This document shows, piece after piece, positions 1 to 7,502 of a stretch of DNA of 10,107 nt. Position numbers and translations under genes: made by a program. Every line of letters starts with the position of its first letter. Position 1 is the first letter of the stretch. The notes under the pieces were generated by a model. It did not search any database. It had not been told where the DNA came from and saw nothing but the letters and a program-made list of their open reading frames with translations. The DNA is from Spirochaetales bacterium (GTDB lineage: Bacteria > Spirochaetota > Spirochaetia > Sphaerochaetales > Sphaerochaetaceae). The stretch spans positions 1 through 10,107 of the forward strand of contig JAFVFA010000187.1 in NCBI GenBank assembly GCA_017475725.1, given 5' to 3'.

Positions 1-274
1 AGTTCGCTGCCACATAGCGTGCAAGCGGTACTGTCAGGTCGAACCTGAGCGCGACATCGCGTCCTCCGTTGTCGGTGAAGCGGAACATCTGCTTGTCCGT
101 CTCCCCACCGCCCTTGCCGAGCAGGACCTCTGTGTACTCCAGCGCAGGGGTGTCTATCGGAACGAATCCGAATGATCTGAAAATGCCCTGGACCTTTGCC
201 ATGAGCTTCTGTCTAACTATCTCCTGCTGCGGCAGGCTGTCTCTGAATCCCTTAAGGACTTTCGGTTCTATCAT
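1..274 (-). CDS. hisS: Histidyl-tRNA synthetase, N-terminal part (runs off left edge)
   Basis: This gene charges tRNA-His with histidine in the cytoplasm. Only the first 91 or so codons are present. The translation begins MIEPKVLKGFRD, which matches the class II HisRS N-terminus (family KGTRD-type motif, here KGFRD). It continues with a motif-1-like helix, then IDTPALEYTEVLLGK, and near the edge LRFDLTVPLARYVAAN. That last segment is the histidine/ATP-site motif 2 region in the form seen in archaeal, eukaryotic and some bacterial HisRS (LRYDLTVPFARY), rather than the RPEGT form of E. coli. The ATG at 274-272 is chosen because an AGAGG Shine-Dalgarno lies 5-6 bases upstream; an in-frame GTG two codons earlier (280-278) is possible but would be too close to it. 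It is divergent from pcnB. Identity is secure; the missing C-terminus means the anticodon-binding domain cannot be assessed. Confidence 0.93.
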   Translation of the reverse strand, partial: MIEPKVLKGFRDSLPQQEIVRQKLMAKVQGIFRSFGFVPIDTPALEYTEVLLGKGGGETDKQMFRFTDNGGRDVALRFDLTVPLARYVAAN

Positions 275-290
275 ATGCACCTCTGCTGTG

Positions 291-319
291 TTGTCTTTTT
301 TCAACAAATCTGCTCTAAT
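291..319 (+). promoter_or_regulatory. Putative extended -10 promoter for pcnB
   Basis: TTGTCT (291-296) and TCTAAT (314-319) are 17 bases apart, and the -10 is preceded by TGC, giving an extended -10 (TGn) arrangement. Predicted transcription would start near 326, about 40 bases ahead of the pcnB ATG. The -10 boxes of this promoter and of the hisS promoter on the other strand are only a few bases apart. Called by eye only. Confidence 0.4.
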
Positions 320-323
320 GCAT

Positions 324-352
324 GTTGTATTAAAAAAACAGACATTGTTCAA
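324..352 (-). promoter_or_regulatory. Putative sigma-70 promoter for hisS
   Basis: On the minus strand, TTGAAC (352-347) and TACAAC (329-324) are separated by exactly 17 bases. Each matches the -35 and -10 consensus at four or more of six positions. The predicted start near 316 gives a leader of about 40 bases to the hisS ATG. It interlocks with the pcnB promoter called on the other strand. Called by eye only. Confidence 0.4.
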
Positions 353-366
353 CGGTTACTATAGAT

Positions 367-1599
367 ATGCTGATCAGATATAAGAAGGGAGCCGACGGTC
401 TTGACGCTGTGGCCAGAGTCTATTCGAAGGAAGAGAACAAGATAGACAGAAGCCGCATCGACAGCAACGCGGTCAATGTTTTGAAGAGGCTCAACGTGGC
501 AGGTTACGAGAGCTACCTTGTAGGTGGCGCGGTGAGGGACCTGATGCTCGGTCGCACCCCAAAGGACTTCGATGTGGCCACCGCGGCATCCCCCAGACAG
601 GTGCACAAGCTCTTCTACAATTCAAGGATAATAGGCAAGCGGTTCAAGCTGGTCCACATAATATTCGGCAAGGACATCATTGAGGTCTCCACCTTCAGGA
701 GCACTGCAGACCATGACTTCTCCAATGACAACCAGTACGGCACCATAGAGGAGGACTGCACAAGGCGTGACTTCACCATCAACAGCCTCTACTACGATCC
801 CATAAACGGCAACCTGATAGATTTCAACAATGCCCTGGATGACTTCAAGTCCAGAAAGATCGTCTCCCTGATGCCTCTGAACAGGACCTTCAACGAGGAT
901 CCCGTAAGAATGGTCAGGGCCATAAAGTATTCAGTGACAACTGGTTTCAGGATACCGTTCAGGCTTTCAAGGGCAATAAGGCACTATGCCCCGAACCTTG
1001 CTGATGTCAGCACATCACGCATGACGGAGGAGGTCAACAAGATCCTTGCCTGCGGCTGCAGCAGCGACATCTTCCGCAAGCTAAACGACTACAAGATGCT
1101 GGTCTACATACTTCCTGCCATATCGGTCTATGCGGACTTCCCGCAGATGTTCGATTCGCTCGGAAAGCTTGATGAGATGGTGAACCAGGCAAGGGAGAGC
1201 AGCATGATCACGGTGACCAGGGCGCAGATGTATCTGGCTCTGATACAGCCCTTCATCTCCGTCAATCCGGAGATCGTCGAGCCGTTCGCCGTCTTCGATG
1301 ACATCTTCAGGCAGACCAAGGTGCTCCTAAGTCCGATCACACCTCCGAACTACGACCTTGAATCTGCGGCTGCGCTCTACATGAAGTCAATCGGAATGCG
1401 TGTCCCGAAGGGGGCCATCAAGCACAGGAACCCGGAGTATTCGCAGGGCCAGAGAAGCGCAAAGGGCAGGGCCGGGCAGAAGACCCAGGCAAAGGGTGCC
1501 TCCGCTGATGGTGCAACGGATGCCACGGCAAAGCGCAAGAGACGCAGAAGAAGGAAGAAGGCCGGCTCGGCCGGTGCGGATCACCAGGCTTCGACGTGA
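367..1599 (+). CDS. pcnB: Poly(A) polymerase I, class II nucleotidyltransferase
   Basis: It adds 3' poly(A) tails to RNA, which in bacteria usually promotes decay. The 410-residue product has the class II nucleotidyltransferase head: LVGGAVRDLMLG (51-62) and the metal-binding DFD (D67, D69). RRDFT (133-137) and DPVRMVRAI (178-186) follow. The stretch IIGKRFKLVHII (88-99) fits the signature that separates bacterial poly(A) polymerases from CCA-adding enzymes, so poly(A) polymerase is preferred. From about residue 350 the protein becomes low-complexity and very basic (Gly/Ala/Gln/Lys, then a run of Arg/Lys at 389-398), probably an RNA-binding tail. The ATG at 367 is the only start after an in-frame stop at 331-333, and the N-terminus aligns with spirochaete homologues as remembered. 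No Shine-Dalgarno is visible. Its last 19 bases overlap the 3' end of the convergent NTPase gene. Confidence 0.9.
   Translation: MLIRYKKGADGLDAVARVYSKEENKIDRSRIDSNAVNVLKRLNVAGYESYLVGGAVRDLMLGRTPKDFDVATAASPRQVHKLFYNSRIIGKRFKLVHIIFGKDIIEVSTFRSTADHDFSNDNQYGTIEEDCTRRDFTINSLYYDPINGNLIDFNNALDDFKSRKIVSLMPLNRTFNEDPVRMVRAIKYSVTTGFRIPFRLSRAIRHYAPNLADVSTSRMTEEVNKILACGCSSDIFRKLNDYKMLVYILPAISVYADFPQMFDSLGKLDEMVNQARESSMITVTRAQMYLALIQPFISVNPEIVEPFAVFDDIFRQTKVLLSPITPPNYDLESAAALYMKSIGMRVPKGAIKHRNPEYSQGQRSAKGRAGQKTQAKGASADGATDATAKRKRRRRRKKAGSAGADHQAST
1547..1574 (-). terminator. Possible weak terminator of the minus-strand NTPase gene
   Basis: Just after the NTPase stop codon the minus strand has GGCCG-AGC-CGGCC (1572-1560), a five-pair GC stem with a three-base loop. 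It is followed by the pyrimidine-rich run TTCTTCCTTCTTC. It lies inside the pcnB coding sequence. The stem is short and the tail is not pure T, so this may be only a consequence of the Arg/Lys codons of the pcnB tail. Confidence 0.25.
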
Positions 1600-2450
1600 A
1601 GCTTGGCCTTGTGGATCAGGATTCCACCATATTTCTCCAGTGAATCGGCGATGTACTCCTCAAGCTCGACTATGGCAAGGCCAGAGAGGTTGTCCGGAGT
1701 CCTTATGAAGATGTCAAGGTCATATCCTTCACTGCCAGAGACATAGGTGACCTTCTCGATCTTCATCGTGGTCTCGTACTCTGTCATGCAGTGGTTTATC
1801 ATCTGGGTGATGGCCGCCTCGCTTATCGAGGTGGCCTCCTGCTTGCTGAACTCAGGGCAGACAAGGGTCTTCTCCACGGTCTGGGCCTTCCTGAGGAAGG
1901 GGAGGATAGGCAGGCGCTTCTGGAGACCTACACGGATGGAATCGTAGACTATCGATGGGTAGTCCCTTGTGATCTGCAGGGGCGAAACCGGGATGACGTG
2001 CTTGCCCTCCGAGTACCTGATCCTCATGGCGGTGTCTATCTCATCCTTCGTGGCAATGTCCTCTATGCGGATTATCTGGCTAGGCTCGGGAAGGTTGAGC
2101 CTGAGGGCTATCTTCGTGGCCATCTTCTCAGATGTGCCAATTATCAGTATCTTGCGGAACTTCTCGTTGCCAAGGGCCTCCAGAACCTCGTTGTAGTGGT
2201 CCGGGTCCTGGAAAAGGGCACGCTTAACGGCCGTGAGGAAGTTCTGCTCCTGCTTTGCGCTCTTTCCTGCGACGATCCTGTCGTTCCTGATCAGAAGCCC
2301 GTCATCCACTATGAGCGGGATGTGGTACTTGTCGGCGACAAGCTGGGCGCGGAAGCTCTTTCCCGTCCCGCTTCTGCCGACAAGGGCATAGACCTTCACA
2401 GGTGGGTTCTTGATATTTGACAGCATTATGCGCGGTTTCATTGTTTTCAT
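1581..2450 (-). CDS. P-loop NTPase with probable Asp23/Gls24-like C-terminal domain
   Basis: The 289-residue product carries a clear Walker A, GRSGTGKS (25-32), directly after a beta strand (KVYALV). A strand ending in a pair of aspartates (LIVDDGLLI, 46-54) may be Walker B-like. Next comes AGKSAKQE (61-68), a second strand ILIIGTSEKM (101-110), and GKHVIPV (149-155). This pattern resembles a conserved NTPase family found near or joined to Asp23/Gls24 proteins in Firmicutes; that is from memory. Residues about 205-289 (ISEAAITQMI, YDLDIFIR, then a C-terminal strand) have an Asp23-like alternation of helices and strands, an inference. The substrate and role are unknown. The ATG at 2450 is chosen because upstream codons in this frame are antisense to rnfC and read as non-homologous; ATG at 2441 is an alternative. 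No Shine-Dalgarno is evident. It is divergent from rnfC and converges on pcnB with a 19-base overlap. Confidence 0.7.
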   Translation of the reverse strand: MKTMKPRIMLSNIKNPPVKVYALVGRSGTGKSFRAQLVADKYHIPLIVDDGLLIRNDRIVAGKSAKQEQNFLTAVKRALFQDPDHYNEVLEALGNEKFRKILIIGTSEKMATKIALRLNLPEPSQIIRIEDIATKDEIDTAMRIRYSEGKHVIPVSPLQITRDYPSIVYDSIRVGLQKRLPILPFLRKAQTVEKTLVCPEFSKQEATSISEAAITQMINHCMTEYETTMKIEKVTYVSGSEGYDLDIFIRTPDNLSGLAIVELEEYIADSLEKYGGILIHKAKLHVEAW

Positions 2451-2472
2451 GATAATAAAAATGTTGTAAAAT
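2444..2472 (+). promoter_or_regulatory. Putative rnf operon promoter
   Basis: TTTTCA (2444-2449) and TAAAAT (2467-2472) are 17 bases apart in an AT-rich stretch that contrasts with the flanking GC-rich genes. The start would fall near 2479, giving a short leader before GGGAGGA (2493-2499) and the rnfC GTG. The -35 element overlaps the first codon of the divergent NTPase gene, so the two genes could compete for polymerase. Called by eye only. Confidence 0.45.
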
Positions 2473-2505
2473 AGAAAGGCAAAAAAACATTTGGGAGGAA
2501 TTGTT

Positions 2506-3806
2506 GTGAAACTGGCAACATTCAGGAAGGGTGGAGTGCACCCTTCGGACATGAAAAGTCTTTCCAACAACCAGCCTATAACCCGATTTCCACTTCCAGA
2601 GGAACTTGTGGTCTCCATGTCACAGCACCTTGGCGCTCCAGCCACCTTGCTCAAGGCAGTGGGTGACCATGTCTCCCTGGGGGAGCTGATCGGGCAGGCT
2701 TCAAGCTTCATTTCGGCCCATGTCCACAGCCCTGTTGACGGGACTGTGACTGCAGTCAGGAAGGTTACCATGGCCAACAGCGTCACTTGCGATGCCGTTG
2801 TGATCAGGCCGGATGAGGTTCAGAACGATGCGTTCACGGAAAGACGCGACTATTCATCGCTATCCAAGGAGGAGCTCCTTGCACAGATCAAGGAGATGGG
2901 CATTGTCGGTCTGGGAGGAGCCACCTTCCCGGCACACGTCAAGATGACCATATCCCCGGGAAAGAGCGTTGAGAACCTTGTGATAAACGGCGTTGAGTGC
3001 GAGCCTTACCTTACAGCGGACCACAGGCTCATGCTGGAGAAGCCGTACGAGATACTTGAGGGCATCATGATCTGCCGCCAGATCCTGGAGCCGAAGAACA
3101 CGATCATCGGAATCGAGGCAAACAAGATGGATGCCGTGGAGGTTCTGAGGAAGGCTATAGCCGAGAAGGGCTACCCGATCCAGGTCATGCCGCTCAGGAT
3201 GAAGTACCCGCAGGGCGATGAGAAGCAACTTCTCAAGGCTACAATCAACCGCGAGATCCCTTCAGGGAAGCTCCCGCTTGATGTAGGGGCCGTCGTCATC
3301 AACGTAGGTACCACATATTCAATATTCAACGCCATAGTGTTCGGGAAGCCGATTGTGGAGAGGGTGGTCACCATCTCCGGTGAGTGCATCTCCAAGCCCT
3401 GCAACGTTATAGCTCCCATAGGCACCAAGGTTAAGGACCTTGTGGAGTTCGCAGGCGGTTTCAAGGAGGAGCCTGACAAGCTCATCTCCGGCGGTCCCAT
3501 GATGGGTTTCGCCTTCTACGACGAGGAGACTCCGATAGCCAAGGGAACAAGCGGAATACTGGCCCTCAAGGACAGGAAGAGCTATGTGCAGACAGCATGT
3601 CTGAGCTGCGGACGCTGCGTGGCGGCATGTCCCATCGGTCTTGAGCCGACCAAGCTCTACGCCTACATCACCAACGGCAAGTACGAAGAGGCCATGAAGC
3701 ACAGTCTCATGGACTGCAAGGAATGCGGTTGCTGCGCCTTCAGCTGTCCTGCCCACCTTGACCTTGTGCATGCCTTCAAGACCGGCAAGAAAATGGGGAG
3801 GAAGAA

Positions 3807-3810
<4 letters not shown>
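2506..3810 (+). CDS. rnfC: Ion-translocating Rnf complex subunit C (FMN/Fe-S, NADH side)
   Basis: RnfC is the peripheral cytoplasmic subunit that exchanges electrons with NAD(H). The 434-residue product opens with the family N-terminus TFRKGGVHPSD. A barrel-sandwich segment follows (VGDHVSLGELIG...HSPVDGTV, about 50-80). The FMN/nucleotide-binding fold shows GGATFP (137-142) and NGVECEPYLTADHR (from about 161). An SLBB-like region precedes two [4Fe-4S] motifs, C365-x2-C368-x2-C371-x3-CP and C404-x2-C407-x2-C410-x3-CP. It lacks the long Ala/Lys-rich tail of the E. coli RsxC type. The start is GTG at 2506, set by GGGAGGA at 2493-2499 with a six-base gap; a TTG at 2491 would overlap that ribosome site. 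It is first in the operon, and its stop overlaps the rnfD start by four bases (ATGA). Confidence 0.95.
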
Positions 3811-4872
<1,062 letters not shown>

Positions 4873-4880
<8 letters not shown>

Positions 4881-5421
4881 GTACATCGTCAAGACCGCCG
4901 TTGTGCTCGCTGCCATATGTGCAGTCGCAGCCGTTGTCCTTGCCGGCCTGAATGAGGTCACGGACCCCAAGATCCAGGAGTACGAGGCCCAGAAGGTCAT
5001 CAGTGCCCTTGAAGAGGTCTCCTGCGGAATGCAGATAGGGGAGAAGAAGGACGTCAACCAGAGCTATGTCGCATACATGTATCCGCTTTCATCCGGTGGG
5101 AAGGACCAGGGCTACATCCTTGGCCTGACATCCACAGGATACGGCGGAGAGCTAACCCTTGTCGCCAGCTATGACCTCAACGGTGTGGTCATGGCAGCCA
5201 AGCTCGTCGCGGACGAGGAGACCCCCGGTGTTGGAAAGAAGGCCGAGAACGAAGGCTACATGGACAAGTTCGTCGGAACAGGAACCTCTACTGCTCCTGT
5301 ACCTACAAGCAAATCCATGCTCAGCGACGCCGATTCGGCCGCTGTGAGCGGTGCAAGCATCACCTTCACAGGTATATCAAAGGCTCTTGCCTACGGTTCT
5401 GACTTTGTAAAGTCGCTTTGA
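4873..5421 (+). CDS. rnfG: Rnf complex subunit G (FMN-binding, covalent flavin)
   Basis: RnfG has one N-terminal membrane helix (about residues 5-25) and an extracytoplasmic FMN-binding domain that receives FMN covalently from ApbE. The 182-residue product shows YDLNGVVMAAKLV and ADEETPGVGKKAE (113-125), which is the family ETPG(L/V)G segment. It ends with the flavinylation region AAVSGASITFTGI (156-168). The acceptor position is Ser162 rather than the usual Thr, and the Asp normally three residues before the motif is Ala156. The ATG at 4873 follows AAGGAGGT with an eight-base gap and overlaps the end of rnfD by eight bases, a translational-coupling arrangement. No apbE gene is in the window, so flavin transfer must depend on one elsewhere. 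Assignment is secure from domain and operon position. Confidence 0.94.
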
Positions 5422-5431
5422 GGAGGTACAC

Positions 5432-6088
5432 ATGTCACAACACATCAAAGAGCTTACAAAAGGAATCTTCAAAGAGAACCCGACCTTCATCATAATGCTT
5501 GGAATGTGTCCGACCCTTGCGGTCACAACCCAGGTGGTGAACGCAATAGGAATGGGAGGGGGAGTGCTGTTCGTGCTTCTCTTCAGCAACATCTTCATCA
5601 GTCTGCTCAAGAACGTGATCCCAAACAGCGTCAGAATACCGTGCTACGTCGTTGTCATCGCGTCATTCGTCACAATCCTCCAGATGGTGTTCCATGCATA
5701 CATCCCAAGTCTCTATGAGGCTCTGGGCGTCTATCTCCCGCTGATAGTCGTCAACTGCATAATCCTTGGCAGAGCCGAGGCCTTCGCAAACAAGAACGGG
5801 GTCCTGGACTCAGCTCTGGATGCAATCGGAATGGGTATCGGATTCACTCTGGCCCTGACGCTGATCGCAGCGATCAGAGAGGCCTTCGGAGCCGGAACGA
5901 TCACACTGTTCAGAATCGGTGGCTGGGACGGGGTCATCAAGGTTCCGTTCTTCTACAACTGGCCGATCAGGGTCATGACCCTTGCCGCAGGTGCTCTCCT
6001 GCTGATGGGCTATCTCAAGGCCTTCTTCAACTGGAACACATCACGCAAGGCCAGGAAAGCCGCAAAGGCTGAGGAGGTGAAGGCATGA
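5432..6088 (+). CDS. rnfE: Rnf complex subunit E (integral membrane)
   Basis: RnfE belongs to the NqrD/RnfE family; with RnfA it forms the pseudo-symmetric membrane pair of the complex. The 218-residue product has about six hydrophobic segments. It carries NPTFIIMLGMCPTLAVTT, with Cys26 in the first membrane segment, and PLIVVNCIILGRAEAFA, with Cys109. These correspond to the cysteines that hold the intramembrane [2Fe-2S] centre in Nqr/Rnf structures. The C-terminus is short and basic (SRKARKAAKAEEVKA). AGGAGGT begins at the last base of the rnfG stop codon (5421-5427) and precedes the ATG by four bases. Its stop overlaps the rnfA start (ATGA). Length and motifs are typical of the family. Confidence 0.95.
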   Translation: MSQHIKELTKGIFKENPTFIIMLGMCPTLAVTTQVVNAIGMGGGVLFVLLFSNIFISLLKNVIPNSVRIPCYVVVIASFVTILQMVFHAYIPSLYEALGVYLPLIVVNCIILGRAEAFANKNGVLDSALDAIGMGIGFTLALTLIAAIREAFGAGTITLFRIGGWDGVIKVPFFYNWPIRVMTLAAGALLLMGYLKAFFNWNTSRKARKAAKAEEVKA

Positions 6089-6678
6089 GGATAATAGCCA
6101 TTCTCCTTACCTACATATTCATCAACAACTTCATCCTTGTGAAGTTCATGGGCCTCTGCCCGTTCATTGGAGTCTCCAAGAACAGCGAGAGCGCAATAGG
6201 GATGGGTCTTGCGGTCTCGTTCGTCGCGGGAACAGCATCTGCAGTCTGCTGGTGCGTCTACTACGGGCTCCTTGTCCCGTTCGGTCTTGAGTATCTCCAG
6301 ACAATAGCTTTCATCCTTGTCATCGCCGCACTGGTTCAGCTGGTTGAGATGGTCCTCAGGAAGATGAGCCCATCGCTCTACAAGGCGCTGGGAATCTTCC
6401 TTCCTCTGATCACCACGAACTGCGCCGTCCTGGGAATTGCCATCATCAACATCGATGAGGCCTACAACCTCCTCGAGTCATTCACTGCAGGAATCGCCGC
6501 GGGTCTTGGATTCACCATGGCGATAATCCTCATGAGCAACATCCGCGAGAAGCTTGAGCTCAAGCCAGTTCGCAGGAGCTTCAAGGGTGTTCCCATCGCA
6601 TTCGTATCAGCTGGTCTTATGGCGCTTGCCTTCATGGCATTTGACAACAGCCTGCTTGCAAATCTGCATCTGGCATAA
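6085..6678 (+). CDS. rnfA: Rnf complex subunit A (integral membrane)
   Basis: RnfA is the NqrE/RnfA-family partner of RnfE, inserted in the opposite membrane orientation. The 197-residue product has six hydrophobic segments. It shows INNFILVKFMGLCPFIGVSK, with Cys25, and PLITTNCAVLGIAI, with Cys113. The two cysteines match the pair that, with the two of RnfE, ligates the intramembrane [2Fe-2S] centre. Two further cysteines (Cys55 and Cys57, in VCWCVYY) lie in the second membrane segment and are not family-diagnostic. AGGAGG at 6072-6077 precedes the ATG by seven bases, inside the rnfE reading frame, and the genes overlap by four bases. Nothing is truncated or missing. Confidence 0.96.
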   Translation: MRIIAILLTYIFINNFILVKFMGLCPFIGVSKNSESAIGMGLAVSFVAGTASAVCWCVYYGLLVPFGLEYLQTIAFILVIAALVQLVEMVLRKMSPSLYKALGIFLPLITTNCAVLGIAIINIDEAYNLLESFTAGIAAGLGFTMAIILMSNIREKLELKPVRRSFKGVPIAFVSAGLMALAFMAFDNSLLANLHLA

Positions 6679-6693
6679 GGGAGGGGGATTCAT

Positions 6694-7494
6694 ATGTTGA
6701 CAGCAATCATTTCAGCCTTCCTGGTCATTGCGGGAATCGGTGCGATACTCGGTGTGGGACTTGCCATCGCCGACAAGAAGCTTGCTATCCAGAAGGACGA
6801 GAAGCTTGTGGCGCTGGAGGCCATAATGCCCGGTGCCAACTGCGGAGGATGCGGATTCGCCGGCTGTGCTGACTATGCCGCCGCCGTGGCCTCCGGAAAG
6901 GCCCAGCCGGGTCTCTGCGCTCCCGGTGGAAAGGAGCTGGCCGACAAGATGGGTCAGATCATGGGCGTAGAGGTCAAAATGGAGGAGAAGAAGGTCGCCT
7001 TCATCTTCTGCAACGGAAGCTGTGAGAAGACGCGCAAGGTCTACGAGTACAAGGGACTTCAGGACTGCAACGCCGCATCGATCCTCTTCAGAGGTGACAA
7101 CGGCTGCAAGTACGGGTGCCTGCACCTCGGTTCATGCATGAGCGTCTGTCCGGAGGAGGCCATCTACCGCAAGGAGGATGGAACTCTGGCGGTTGATGCC
7201 TCAAAGTGCATCGGCTGCGGAAAGTGCACCAAGGTCTGTCCTACAGGTGCCATAAGGCTCATAGAGGACAGGACCAAGTACGTCGTCGCCTGTAACAGCC
7301 ATGACAAGGGCGCCGATGTCAGAAAGCTCTGCGATGTCGGGTGCATCGGATGCAAGATCTGCCAGATCAAGTTCCCGGGTTCCGGATTCACAGTCACCGA
7401 CAACCTGGCATGTTCATCATCTGAGTGTGACGAAGAGGCCGCAGCCAAGGCCATGGAGGCATGTCCTCGCAAGGCCATCTCTGCTAGGAGATGA
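6694..7494 (+). CDS. rnfB: Rnf complex subunit B (polyferredoxin, ferredoxin entry)
   Basis: RnfB takes electrons from ferredoxin at the cytoplasmic face. The 266-residue product starts with one membrane helix (about 3-25). It then has the Fe-S domain C50-x2-C53-x4-C58-x16-C75 (NCGGCGFAGC), cysteines 106, 110 and 125, and two complete ferredoxin motifs. These are C138-x3-C142-x5-C148-x3-CP, then C172-x2-C175-x2-C178-x3-CP. The next part (CDVGCIGCKICQIKFP, 213-228) looks like a third ferredoxin module whose last Cys is Phe227. The expected fourth module keeps only C245 and C257. The protein is longer than E. coli RsxB but shorter than acetogen RnfB. A strong GGGAGGGGG sits six bases ahead of the ATG, 15 bases after rnfA. 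It is the last rnf gene; the next gene begins eight bases after its stop. Confidence 0.94.
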   Translation: MLTAIISAFLVIAGIGAILGVGLAIADKKLAIQKDEKLVALEAIMPGANCGGCGFAGCADYAAAVASGKAQPGLCAPGGKELADKMGQIMGVEVKMEEKKVAFIFCNGSCEKTRKVYEYKGLQDCNAASILFRGDNGCKYGCLHLGSCMSVCPEEAIYRKEDGTLAVDASKCIGCGKCTKVCPTGAIRLIEDRTKYVVACNSHDKGADVRKLCDVGCIGCKICQIKFPGSGFTVTDNLACSSSECDEEAAAKAMEACPRKAISARR

Positions 7495-7502
7495 ACTAAC
7501 AG

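Noticed and set aside
302..327. Inverted repeat CAACA ... TGTTG in the hisS-pcnB gap as an operator
   Set aside because: Only five base pairs with a 16-base spacer; such a match is easily expected by chance.
69..383. Plus-strand 104-residue open frame at the left edge
   Set aside because: It is antisense to hisS and runs through the divergent promoter region into pcnB.
367..1599. CCA-adding enzyme instead of poly(A) polymerase
   Set aside because: The IIGKRFKLVHII stretch matches the signature of bacterial poly(A) polymerases, and the basic tail also fits; biochemical confirmation would still be needed.
1791..2420. Plus-strand 209-residue open frame opposite the NTPase
   Set aside because: It is a shadow of the GC-biased codons of the minus-strand gene; no domain or ribosome site was recognised.
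2451..2786. Upstream extension of the minus-strand NTPase reading frame to 2786
   Set aside because: The added residues are antisense to the conserved rnfC N-terminus, have no resemblance to any NTPase, and the protein homology begins just after the ATG at 2450.
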